DNA from: Hippopus hippopus
Taxonomy: Eukaryota; Mollusca; Bivalvia; Cardiida; Cardiidae
Direction of reading: 5' to 3'
Length of the DNA stretch: 64,000 nt
Assembly: GCA_946811185.2 (NCBI GenBank)
Contig: OX328102.1
Span: 51,809,619-51,873,618 of the forward strand
The position numbers and the translations under genes were made by a program. Position 1 is the first letter of the stretch, and each line of letters starts with the position of its first letter. Below are positions 1 to 10,650 of the stretch, piece after piece. The notes under the pieces are model-generated. The model did no database searches, was not told the DNA's origin, and saw only the letters and a list, made by a program, of their open reading frames with translations.

Positions 1-92
1 TTTCCATCTTTGATCACATACACTAGAAATAGAAGCATGAAGATGGCATAAATCAGGAAAAATCCCATTCCAGGAAAGGAAATGAAAACCAT

Positions 93-330
93 GCAATACG
101 TTAGAAGATGAAATGCACTTTTTTCTGGAATGGCCAATGTTCTTAAATATTAGAAAATATATTTGTTATGAAATACTACTGGGAGAGAAGCCAAGTATGG
201 CTAATTTCATTGAATTGATGAAAAATGAAAACAAACAGACTATTAGAAATTTATCAATATTTATCTATAAAGGATGTTGCATTTTTTTTATTCTCCTCTC
301 AAAAACTCAAAATTAATTATTCAATTACTC
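93..330 (+). pseudogene. LINE ORF2 C-terminal remnant
   Basis: The + frame beginning at the aat acg tta codons near 93 reads NTLEDEMHFFLEWPMF and continues for about 65 residues to a stop near 314. The pattern, an acidic E-D-E followed by H-F and then a (C/W)-P and an R-K-Y motif, matches the tail of the cysteine/histidine zinc-knuckle region at the C terminus of many animal non-LTR retrotransposon polyproteins. The usual cysteine before the proline is tryptophan here, so the knuckle is broken. The fragment is 5' truncated: homology with its sister copy at 37743 starts at the same place. It is a dead relic. Family (Jockey/CR1/RTE-like) cannot be assigned from so little. Confidence 0.6.
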
Positions 331-1672
331 AATAGGTCAATAGTTCCAATAGGTAAAAAAAATTCTGTGCTGTGATTTTATAAATAAACCTCAACTCATT
401 CAGTGCCATAGGTGAAATAAATGGCTTCTGTGGCTGATACTCTCTGATCTAGGGTCTGTGTCATCCTCTTGTTAAGTCAAACCTGTAGGCTTAAAATCAT
501 TTCTAGATAAAATGGGTTGTATTTACAGTCTTTGAAATAGATAAAGTTTATACAGTAACTTGGCAGCGAAAACGAACTAAAAACACTGAAAAATAGGTCA
601 AAGTGTATTACATGTATATTTTTTTTCCTTTAAAGTTAAAGCAAAATTGAATACGCATTTCATAAATGATGATTCAAGTGTTTTGTCACAGTAAAAAGAT
701 ATAGATTAGAAAACTTAAGAAATAACATAGATTCAGATCAAGAAGATATGGCTGATCTGAAATCTAGTTTTTTTTATTAAAAAAAATAAATATATACAAA
801 AAGGATAACTTTTATATGCACTTTACAGAGTACTAGAGACGTTAGCTCCCTTAAATTTCATCCAAATGATCCATTGACTGTCAATGTTGATTGTATATAT
901 ATTCGATGACTATATGTGGTATGATAGGCGTTCTGCCTTTTTCTCCTGAATAAAATATTCCTTTATATCATCCCATACTTTCTCATTTATTTTAGTACTA
1001 ACATATAAATTATACATAAATGAATAAAAGAGATCAAACTCCAAGTGTCATTTTGAAAAAAAAAAATTATTCCCCATTTGTAAACATGGGTAATGGTTAT
1101 ACAATTGAGAATAAAATAATATGGAATGAATACAATATTTTTTTGGTAAGTGGCGGTCAATGGACGTCATATTTAAACAAGTCTAAAAAAAAAAAAACTA
1201 GAGGCCCTTGAGGGCCTGAAATCGCTCAAATAGCAGAGATTTTGCTTTTTTGCTCGCATACATTATGAATTCATGAAAAAGGAAAAACAAAAATAAGAAA
1301 TGGGCTTGAACCCACTAAGACAGCATAAAGAAGACATGGTGAATTGAACAAATAGTGAAAAAAATTGAAGTACAATTTCTCAAAACCAGATAGGGTTTCC
1401 ATATGCATTGTATTTAACAATCCTAGCAAATTTCAAAAAAGTGTGACTAATAATGTGGACTTTGTTTAGTAAACAATACCAAGTCAACAAATGGCTGCTT
1501 TTCCTAAACTGATTTCTAGATTTTCTTCACTTTAAACAGAGTTAAATCCCTTGATGAACCAAACAATCTGTGCAAGTTTCGGAAGAATTGAATGAAAAAA
1601 TATGGACTTCATAACCTAAACAAGAAATGAATATTTTTAAATTTAGATGACTACTTTTCCCATACTTACTGT

Positions 1673-1676
<4 letters not shown>
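93..1676 (+). repeat. Dispersed ~1.6 kb block, copy 1
   Basis: This block aligns almost end to end with 37743-39404. Both begin at the same truncated LINE tail and share an AT-rich unique body, including the stretches at 405-560 and 1260-1340. Both end with the sequence leading into a T-rich run and a minus-orientation A satellite. Differences are scattered substitutions, small indels and a microsatellite expansion in copy 2. Since the unique block and the following satellite travel together, they probably form one mobile or segmentally duplicated unit. No gene other than the LINE tail is visible in it. Confidence 0.85.

Positions 1677-1707
<31 letters not shown>
1677..1707. repeat. poly(T) run, 31 bp
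   Basis: An uninterrupted run of T separates the dispersed block from the minus-orientation A satellite. Read on the minus strand it is a poly(A) at the end of the A array. Confidence 0.9.
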
Positions 1708-1708
<1 letters not shown>

Positions 1709-3524
1709 AAATCAGTAGAGTTCAAGCTGTTGATGATACAAAGCAACTGTAAAATCCGATGCCAAATGCAGACTTTATCGTGTAAACAAGAAAAGGAAAT
1801 TTTCAATTTCAAATGGCTACTCTGCCTGTACTGTTCTGTTGGATTTTTTTGAAAGTCAAGAGAGTTTAAGCTGGTGATAATACAAAGCAACTGTAGAAGT
1901 TTCATGAAAATCTGACCACAGATGCAGACTTTATTGCGTAAACAAGAAATGGACATTTGCAACTTCAAATGGCTACTTTTCCCGTACTGTTTCTTGGATT
2001 TTTCAAAATCAATACAGTTCAACCTGTTGATGATAGAAAGCAACTGTGCAAGTTTTATAAAAATCTGACCACAAATGCAGACTTTATTACGGAAACAAGG
2101 AATGGAAATTTGCAACTTCAAATGGCTACTTTTTCCCGTACTGTTTGTTGGATCTTTTTCAAAATCAATAGAATTCAAGCTTTGATGAGATAAACAAACT
2201 GCGATTTTCATGCTAATCCGACAACAAATCTAGACGTTATTGCTTAAAGAAGAAATGGAAATTTGGAAATTGAAATGGCTACTTTTCCCATAAAGGTTGA
2301 TTGATTTTTTTTAAATCAAGAGCTTTAAAGCCGTTGATGATACAAAGCAACTGATCAAGTTTCATAAAAATCGGACCACAAATACAGATTTTATTGCATA
2401 AACAAAAATAGAAATTTTCAATTTCAAACGGCTATTTTTCCAACACTGCTTGTAGGATTTTTTCAAAATCAATAGGATTCAAGCTGTTGATGATACAAAG
2501 CAACTGTACAATGTTTATGAAGGTGTTACCACAAATGCAGACTTAATGGCGTAAACAAGAAATGGAAATTTTCAACTTAAGATGGCTACTTTTAAATTAC
2601 TGTTTGTAGGATTATTTTCAAAATCAACAGGATTCAACCTGTTCATGATGCAAAGCATGAAAATCTGACCTCAAATGCACATTTCAATGCATAAGCGAAA
2701 AATCGAAATTTGCAACTTCAAATGGCTACTTTTGCCAAACTGTTTGATTTTTTTCAAAATCAATAGGATTCAAGCTGTTGATGATACAATGAAACTTTTA
2801 CAAGTTCCATGAAAATCTAACCAAAAATGCAGATATCATTGCGTAAAAAATAATAGGAAATTTTCTACTTGAAATGGCTACTTTTCCCATACTATTTGTT
2901 GAATTTTTCAAAATCAATAGGGTTCAAGAAGCAACTGTACAAGTTTCATGAAAATCTGACCACAAATGCAGACTTTTTCGCCTAAACAAGAAATTGAAAT
3001 TGTTACTTTTCCCGTACTGTTTGTTGGATGTTTTTCAAAATCAATAGGGTTAGAGCTGGGTTTAATACAAAGAAACTACGCAACTTTCATATAAATCTGA
3101 CCACATATGCAGATTTAAATGTGTAAACAAGAAATGGAAATTTTCAACAAATTTTCTACAAATGCAGACTTTATGGCGAAAAGAAGAACTGGAAATTTGC
3201 AACTTGAAATGCCTACTTTTCCCATACTGTTTGTTGGATTTTTTTCAAAATCAATACGGTTCAAGCTGTTGATATAAAGCTACTGTACAAATTTAATGAA
3301 AATCTGAATACAAAATTGCAGACTTTATCGCGAAAAAAAAAAAAAAAACAAATGGAAATTTTCAACTTCAAATGGCTACTTTTCAACGTCTGGTTGTTGG
3401 ATTTTTACAAAACAATAGGGTTTAAGCTGTTGATGATAGAAAGCAATTGTGCAAGTTTCATGGAAATCTGACCACAAATGCATATTTTATTTCGTAAACA
3501 GGAAATGGAAATTTGCAACTTCAT
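1708..3524 (-). repeat. Satellite A array, minus orientation
   Basis: About 12 monomers of roughly 150-160 bp, reverse complement of the plus-oriented A arrays. Diagnostic words on the + strand are GCAACTTCAAATGGCTACTT, CAAAATCAATAGG and ATGATACAAAGCAACTG. Monomers are divergent and some are shortened (for example 3001-3060 and 3141-3180), so this looks like an older part of the field. Open frames here, including a 179-codon minus-strand frame at 1672-2211, arise because the monomer length keeps one frame open for a few units; they contain no recognisable domain. Confidence 0.9.
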
Positions 3525-3617
3525 ATTTCAAGTCATTCCTACTTTAAGATGACAAAGACGGCCGTACCCCATCGGTGATCCCATAATACGTCCCGAATTC
3601 GACGGGCATATAAAAAA
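3525..3617. repeat. A/B sliver plus J box at orientation switch
   Basis: A minus-oriented A monomer fuses directly to about 35 bp of B (TATTTCAAGTCATTCC to GATGACAAAG). This is followed by a shortened J box (CATCGGTGATCCCATAATAC, then GTCCCGAATTCGACGGGC, 3558-3617) and then by plus-oriented A. The A array therefore flips head to head across a sliver of B and J, which looks like an inversion or fold-back breakpoint. Confidence 0.75.
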
Positions 3618-5608
3618 GTAGCCATTTGAAATTGAAAATTTCCATTTCTTGTTTACGCAATAAAGTCTGCATTTGTGGTCAGATTTTCATGAAACTTGTA
3701 TAGTTGCTTTGTATCATCAACAGCTTGAAACCTATTGATTTTGAAAATCTCCTACAAACAGTACGGGAAAAGTAGCCATTTGAATTAGTAAATTTCCATT
3801 TCTTGTTTACACAATAAAGTCTGCATTTGTGGTCACATTTTCATGAAACTTCCACAGTTGCTTTGTATGATCAACAGCTTGAACTTTATTGATTTTGAAA
3901 AAGAAATAAAAAAACAGTATTGGAAAAGTAGCCATTTGAAAGTGAAAATTTCCATTTCTTGTTTAGGCTATATAGTCTGCATTAGTGGTCAGATTTTCAG
4001 GAAACTTGCATAGTTGCTTTGTATAATCAACAGCTTAAACGCTATTGATTTTGAAGAACATCCAACGAACAGTACAGGAAAAGAAGCCATTTGATATTGC
4101 AAATGTCCATTTCTTGTTTATGCAATAAAGTCTGCATTTGTAGTCAGATTTTTATGAATCTTGAACGGTTGCTTTGTATCATCAACAGCTTGAATCCTAT
4201 CGATTTGGAAAAATCCAACAAACAGTACGGAAAAAGTAGCCATTTGAAGTTGAAAATATAAATTTCTTGTTTACGCAATAAAATCTGCATTTGTAGTCAG
4301 ATTTTCATGAACCTTGCATAGTTGCTTTGTATCATCAACAGCTTGAACGCTATTGATTTTGAAGTAAATCTGGCAAACAGTACTGGAAAAGTAGCCATTT
4401 GAATTTGCAAATGTCCATTTCTTGTTTACGCTATAAAGTCGGCACTTGTGGTCTGATTTTCATGAAACTTCTACAGTTGCTTTGTAATAACAATAGACTG
4501 AACTCTATTGATTAAAAAAAAATAATAATAATAATAGTACTGGAAAAGTAGGCATTTGACATAGCAAATTTCCATTTCTTGTTTACGCAATAAAATCTGC
4601 ATTTGCAGTCAGATTTTTATGAAACTAGTACAGTTTCTTTGCATGATCACCAGCTTGAACCCTATTGATTTTGAACAAAAATCCAACAAACAGTACGGGA
4701 TAATTAGCCATTTGAAGTTGCAAAATTCCATTTCGTGTTTACGCAATAAAGTCTCCATTTGTCGTCAGATGTTTATGTAACTTCCACAGTTGCTTTGTAT
4801 CATCAACAGCTTGAACCCTATTGATTTTGAAAAACATCCAACAAACCGTATTGGAAAAGTAGACATTTGAAGGATTTCCTTTTCTTGTTTACGCAATTAA
4901 GTCTGCACTTGTAGTCAGATTTTCATAAAACTTTTATAGTTCCTTTGTATCATCACAGCTTGAACGCTAATGATTTAGAAAAAAAATCAAACAAACAGTA
5001 CAAGGAAAAGTAGCCATTTGAACTTCCAAATTTCCATTTCTTGTTAATGCAATAAAGTCTGCATTTGTATTCAGATTTTCATGAATTTTGTATAGTAGAT
5101 TTGTATCTTCAACGGCTTGAACCCTATTGATTTTGAATTAAATCTAACAAAAAATATTGGAAAAGTAGCTATTTAATATTGCAAACTTCCATTTCTTGTT
5201 TACGCAATAAAGTCGGCATTTGTGGTCAGATATTTATGAAAATTCTACAGTCCCTTTGTATGATCAACAGCTTGAACACTATTGATTAAAAAAAAAGAAA
5301 AAGAAAAAAAAAAAAAAAAAAAAACACACATACACACACACACACAAATAGTAGAGGAAAAGTACCCGTTTGAAGTTGTAAAGTTCCAATTCTTGTTTAC
5401 TCAATAAAGTCTGCATTTGTAGTCAGACTGTTGCTTTGTTACATCGACAGGTTGAACGCTATCGATTAAGAAAAAAATTGCAACATACAGTATTGGAGAA
5501 GTAGCCATTTGAAGGTGAAAATTTCCATTTCTTGTTTACGCAATAAAGTTGGCATTTGTGGTCAGATTTTTATGAAACTGTAACAGTTGCTCTGTATGAT
5601 AAACAGCT
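3618..5608 (+). repeat. Satellite A array, plus orientation
   Basis: About 13 monomers of ~150-160 bp. The consensus order is AAGTAGCCATTTGAA, then TTTCCATTTCTTGTTTACGC, AATAAAGTCTGCATTTG, GTCAGATTTTCATGAAAC, TTGCTTTGTATCATCAACAG, and CTTGAACCCTATTGATTTTG. Each unit carries AATAAA. An A-rich/(CA)n interruption occurs at 5287-5347. No gene is present. Confidence 0.92.
5287..5347. repeat. A-rich and (CA)n microsatellite
   Basis: An A/G-poor run followed by CACACA repeats lies inside an A monomer, in place of the usual GAAAAAAATCC spacer. The same position carries (AC)n in the monomers just before A-to-B transitions at 8768-8806, 17330-17350 and 53786-53821. Confidence 0.85.
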
Positions 5609-8235
5609 GATGCAAAGTTATGCTCCGAAGAAGCAAGAAATGCTATAAAAAGGAAGATCAAAGAGGGAATAACTCAAAATTCGTGCTAGGAAGAGTTATG
5701 GTTATTGTTCACTGCACTCCATAATTTTTCAACAATCATGCATACCAAATTTGAAGATGTTCAGACTAGAGATAGCAAAGTTATATTCCGGACAAGCAAT
5801 AAATTCTGTAAAAATGACGATCAAAGGAAAATAACTCAAAGACAGCATGAGGTAGAGATATGGTTCTTTTGCACTGCAATCCGAATTATTGCAACAAATA
5901 CAAATGCAGAGTTTCAAGTTCAATCGGACTGGAGATGACAAAGTTAAGCTCCGGACAAAGAACTGGACTGTAAAAATGAAGATGGAAGTCGAATTACTCA
6001 CAATCCGAGCTAGGTAGAGTTATTGTTCTTGCGCACTGTACTGGGTAACATGGCAACAAACATGCATACCAAGTTTCAAGTCTTTCTGACTTGAGATGAC
6101 AAAGTTATGTTCCGGACAAGCACTAAATGCTGTAAAAATGTCCATCAAAGGGAAATAACTGAAAGACAGCAGGAGGTAGAGTTACATTTCTTGCGTACTG
6201 TACTTCCAAATATTGCAACAAATTAGCATTCCATATTTCAAATCATTCCTACTTAAGATGACAAAGTTATGCTCGGGACAAGCATGAAATGCTATAAAAA
6301 TGAAGATCAAAGTGGGAATAACTCATAATTCGTGCTAGGAAGAGTTATGGTGATTGTGCACTGCGCTCAGTAATTTTTCAACAATCACGCATACCAAATT
6401 TGAAGATGTTCAGACTAGAGATGGCAAAGTTATATTCCGGACAAGCAGAAAATGCTGTAAAAATGACAATCAAAGGGAAATAACTCAAAGACAGCATGAG
6501 GTAGAGTTATAGTTCTTTCGCACTGCACTCCGTATTATTGCAACAAACATGAATGCCAAGTTTCAAGTCAATCGGACTGTAGATGACAAAGTTTAGCTCC
6601 GGACAAAAAACTGGATTGTAAAAATGAAGATGAAAGTGGAATTACTCCAAATCTGCGCTAGGTAGAGTTATTGTTCTTGCGCACTGTACTCCGTAATATG
6701 GCAACAAATATGCATACCAAGTTTGAAGTCTTTCTGACTTGAGATGACAAAGTTATATTCCGGACAAGCACTAAATGCTGTAAAAATGACGATCAAAGGG
6801 AAATAACTCAAAGACAGCACGAGGTAGGGTTACAGTTCTTCCACACTGCACTTCCAAATATTGCAACAAGTAAGCATACCATATTTCAGGTCATTCCTAC
6901 TTAAGATGGCAAAGTTATATTCCGGACAAGCACTAAATGCTGTAAAAAGATGGATGAAAGGGAAATAACTCAAAGGCAGCAGGAGGTAGAGTTACAATTC
7001 TTGCGCACTGTACTTCCAAATATTGCAACAAATAAGCATACCATAATTCAAATCATTCCTACTTAAGACGACAAAGTTATGCTCCGGACAAGCACTAAAT
7101 GCAGTAAAAAGAATGATCAAAGGGAAATGACTCAAAGATAGCACGAGGTAGAGTTATAATTCTTGCGCACTGCACTTCCAAATATTGCAACAAATAAGAA
7201 TTCCATATTTCAAGTCATTCCTACTTAAGATGACAAAGTTATGCTCCGGACAAGCAAGAAATGCTATAAAAATGAACATCAAAGAGGGAAAAACTCAAAA
7301 TTCGGGCTAGGAAGAGTTGTGGTTATTGTGCACTCCACTCCGTAATTTTTGAACAATTATGCATTCCAAATTTGAAGATGTTCAGACTAGAGATGGCAAA
7401 GTTATATTCCGGACAAGCAGAAAATGCTGTAAAAATGACGATGAAAGGGAAATAACTCAAGGAATGCACGAGGTGGATTTATAGTTCTTTCGCACTGCAC
7501 TCCGTATTATTGCAACAAACACAAATGCCAAGTTTCAAGTCAACCGGAATGGAGATGACAATGTTAAGCTTTGGTCAAAAAACTGGATTGTAAAAATGAA
7601 GACGAAAGTGGAATTACTCACAATCCGAGCTAGGTAGAGTTATTGTTCTTGCGCACTGTACTCCGTAATATGGCAACAAACATGCATACCAAATTTGAAG
7701 TCGTTCTGACTTGAGATGACAAAGTTATATTCCGGACAAGCACTAAATGCTGTAAAAATGTCCATCAAAGGGAAATAACTCAAAGACAGCACGAGGTAGA
7801 GTTACAATTCTTGCGCACTGCACTTCCAAATATTGCAACAAATAAGCATTCTATATTTCAAGTCATTCCTACTCAAGATGACAAAGTTAATCTTCGGACA
7901 AGCAAGAAATGCTATCAAAATGAACATCAAAGAGGGAAAAACTCAAAATTCGTGACAGGAAGAGTTATGGTGGTTGTGCATTACACTCAGTAATTTTTCA
8001 ACAATCATGCATACCAAATTTGAAGATGTTCAGACTAGAGATGACAAAGTTAAATTCCGGACAAGCAGAAAAGGCTGTAATAATGACGAGCAAAGGGAAA
8101 TAACTCAAAGACTGCACGAGGTAGAGTTATGGTTCTTTCGCACTGTACTCCGTATTATTGCAACAAACACAAATGCCAAGTTTCAAGTCAATCGGACTGG
8201 AGATGACAAAGTTATCCTCCGGACAAAGAACTGGA
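5609..8235 (+). repeat. Satellite B array with four-monomer HOR
   Basis: About 16 monomers of ~160-165 bp sharing GATGACAAAGTTAT, TCCGGACAAGCA, AAATGCTGTAAAAATGACG and AAAGGGAAATAACTCAAAG. Four subtypes follow one another. B1 has TTTTTCAACAATCATGC, B2 has TATTATTGCAACAAACAC, B3 has TAATATGGCAACAAACATGC, and B4 has CCAAATATTGCAACAAATAAGC. B4 is locally repeated around 6850-7200. The translated 77-107 residue frames are repeat artefacts. Confidence 0.92.
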
Positions 8236-8328
8236 CGCCGCCCGCCTGTCCGCTGGAAGCGCGCCTGGACGTCCGTACGCCATCAGTGATCCCATAATAC
8301 GTCCCGAATTCGACGTGCATATAAAAAA
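8236..8328 (+). repeat. J box (GC-rich junction) 2
   Basis: The GC-rich segment between a B2 monomer ending in GAACTGGA and the first A monomer contains GCCGCCCGCC, GTGATCCCATAATACGTCCC and GAATTCGACG, and ends in ATATAAAAA. It recurs with the same flanks at seven other places in the window, so the B-J-A order is fixed. Confidence 0.85.
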
Positions 8329-8833
8329 GTAGCCATTTGAAGTTGAAAATTTCCATTTCTTGTTTACGCAATAAAGTCTGCCTTTCTTGTCAGATTTTCA
8401 TGAAACTTGCACAGTTGCTTTGTATCATCAACAGCTTGAACTCTATTGATTTGGAATTAAATCTAACAAACAGTATTGAAAAAGTAGCTATTTGATATTG
8501 CAAACTTCCATTTCTTGTTTACGCAATCAAGTCTGTACTTGTAGTCAGATTTCCATGAAAGTTCCACAGTTGCTTTGTATCATCGACAGTTTTAACGGTA
8601 TCGATTAAGACAAAAAAAATGCAACATACATTATTAGAAAAGTAGACATATCAAGGTGAAAAATTCCATTTCTTCTCTACGCAATAAAGTCGGCATTTGT
8701 GGTCAGATTTTTATGAAACTTCTACAGTTCCTTTGTATGATCAACAGCTTGATCACTATTGATTTTAAAACAAAAAAAAAAAAACCAAAAAACACACACA
8801 CACAAATAGTACAAGAAAAGTACCCATTTGAAG
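8329..8833 (+). repeat. Short satellite A array
   Basis: About three A monomers, the last carrying the poly(A)/(CA)n tract at 8768-8806. The array then passes from CCCATTTGAAG directly into B at TTATATTCCCGACAAGC. Confidence 0.9.
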
Positions 8834-10558
8834 TTATATTCCCGACAAGCACTAAATGCTGTAAAAATGATGATGGAAGGGAAATAACTCAAAGACAGCA
8901 CGAGGTTGGGTTACAATTTCACGTCATTTCTACTTAAGATGACAAAGTTATTCTCTGGACAAGAAAAGAAATGCTATAAAAATGAAGATCAAAGGGGGAA
9001 TAACTCAAAATTCGTCCTAGGAAGTGTTATGACTGCACTCCGTAATTTTTCAACAATCATGCATACCAAATTTGAAGATGTTTAGACTAGAGATGGCAAA
9101 GTTATATTCCGGACAAGCAGAAAATGCTGTAAAAATGACGATCAAAGGGAAAAAACTCAAAGACAGCATCAGGTAGAGTTATGGCTCTTTCGCACTGCAC
9201 TCCGTATTATTGCAACAAACACAAATGCAGAGTTTCAAGTTCAATCGGACTGCAGATGATAAAGTTAAGGTGAAAGTGAAGATGAAAGTGGAATTATTCA
9301 CAATCCGAGCTAGGTAGATTTATTGTTCTTGTGCACTGTACTCCGTAACACTGCAACAAAAAATGCATACCAAGTTGGAAGTCGTTCTGACTTGAGATTA
9401 CAAAGTTATATACCGGACAAGCACTAAATGCAGTGAACTGGATGATCAAATGGAAATAACTCAAAGACAGCACGAGGTAAAGTTACAATTCTTGCGCACT
9501 GCACTTCCAAATATTACAACAAATACACATACCATATTTCACGTCATTTCTACTTAAGATGACAAAGTTATGCTCGGGACAAGCAAGAAATGCTATAAAA
9601 ATTAACATCAAAGAGGGAATAACTCGAAATTCGTGCTAGAAAGAGTTATGGTTATTGTGCACTGCACTCAGTAATTTTTCAACAATCATGCATACCAACT
9701 TTGAAGATGTTCAGACTAGAGATGGCAAAGTTATATTCCGGACAAGCAGAAAATGCTGTAAAAATGACGATCAAAGGGAAATAACTCAAAGACAGCATCA
9801 GGTAGAGTTATGGTTCTTTCGCACTGCACTCCGTATTATTGCAACAAACACAAATGCAGAGTTTCAAGCTCAATCGGACTGGAGATGACAAAGTCAAGCT
9901 CCGGAAAAAAAACTGGACTTTAAAAATGAAGATGAAAGTGGAATTACTCAAAATCCACGCTAGATAGAGTTATTGTTCTTGCGCACTGTACTCCGTAATA
10001 TGGCAACAAACATGCATACCAAGTTTGAAGTCTTTCTGACTTGAGATGACAAAGTTACATTCCGGACAAGCACTAAATGCAGTAAAAAAGATGATCAAAG
10101 GGAAATAACTCAAAGACAGCACGAGGTAGGGTTACAATTCTTGCGCACTGCACTTCCAAATATTGCAACAAATAAACATTCCATATTGCAAGTCATTCCT
10201 ACTTAAGATGACAAAGTTATGCTCCGGACAAGCAAGAAATGCTATAAAAATGAACATCAAAGAGGGAAAAACTCAAAATTCGTGCTAGGAAGAGTTATGG
10301 TTATTGTGCACTCCACTCCGTAATTTTTCAACAATCATGCACACCAAATTTGAAGATGTTCAGACTAGAGATGGCAAAGTTATATTCCGGACAAGCAGAA
10401 AATGCTGTAAAAATGACGATCAAAGGGAAATAACTCAAAGACAGCATGAGGCAGATTTATGGTTCTTTCGCACCGTATTATCACAACAAACACAAATGCA
10501 GAGTGTCAAGTCAATCGGATTGGAGATGACAAAGCTATGCTCCGGACAAAGAACTGGA
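8834..10558 (+). repeat. Satellite B array
   Basis: About 10 B monomers, B1 to B4 subtypes in order, starting inside a monomer at TTATATTCC and ending in a B2 monomer at GAACTGGA. Duplicated at 53851-55575 with only scattered substitutions. Confidence 0.92.
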
Positions 10559-10650
10559 CGCCGCCCGCCTGCCCGTCGGAAGCCGCCTGGACCCCCGCAC
10601 GCCATTGGTGATCCCATAATACGTCCCGAATTCGACGGGCATATAAAAAA
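10559..10650 (+). repeat. J box 3
   Basis: GC-rich junction with CGCCGCCCGCCTGCCCGTC and the CCCATAATACGTCCCGAATT to GGGCATATAAAAAA segment. B precedes and A follows. Confidence 0.85.

Noticed and set aside
1672..2211. 179-codon minus-strand ORF, among the longest ORFs in the satellite field
   Set aside because: It is a run of A monomers whose length keeps one frame open, and ends in poly-lysine from the poly(T) run. The same peptide phrases recur in every A array.
5705..8297. Many 60-107 codon ORFs in B (peptides starting MCTALSNFSTIMHTKFEDVQ and similar)
   Set aside because: They repeat with each B1-B2 monomer pair and vary by frameshift and stop between arrays, with no domain. They are satellite artefacts and not a peptide family.
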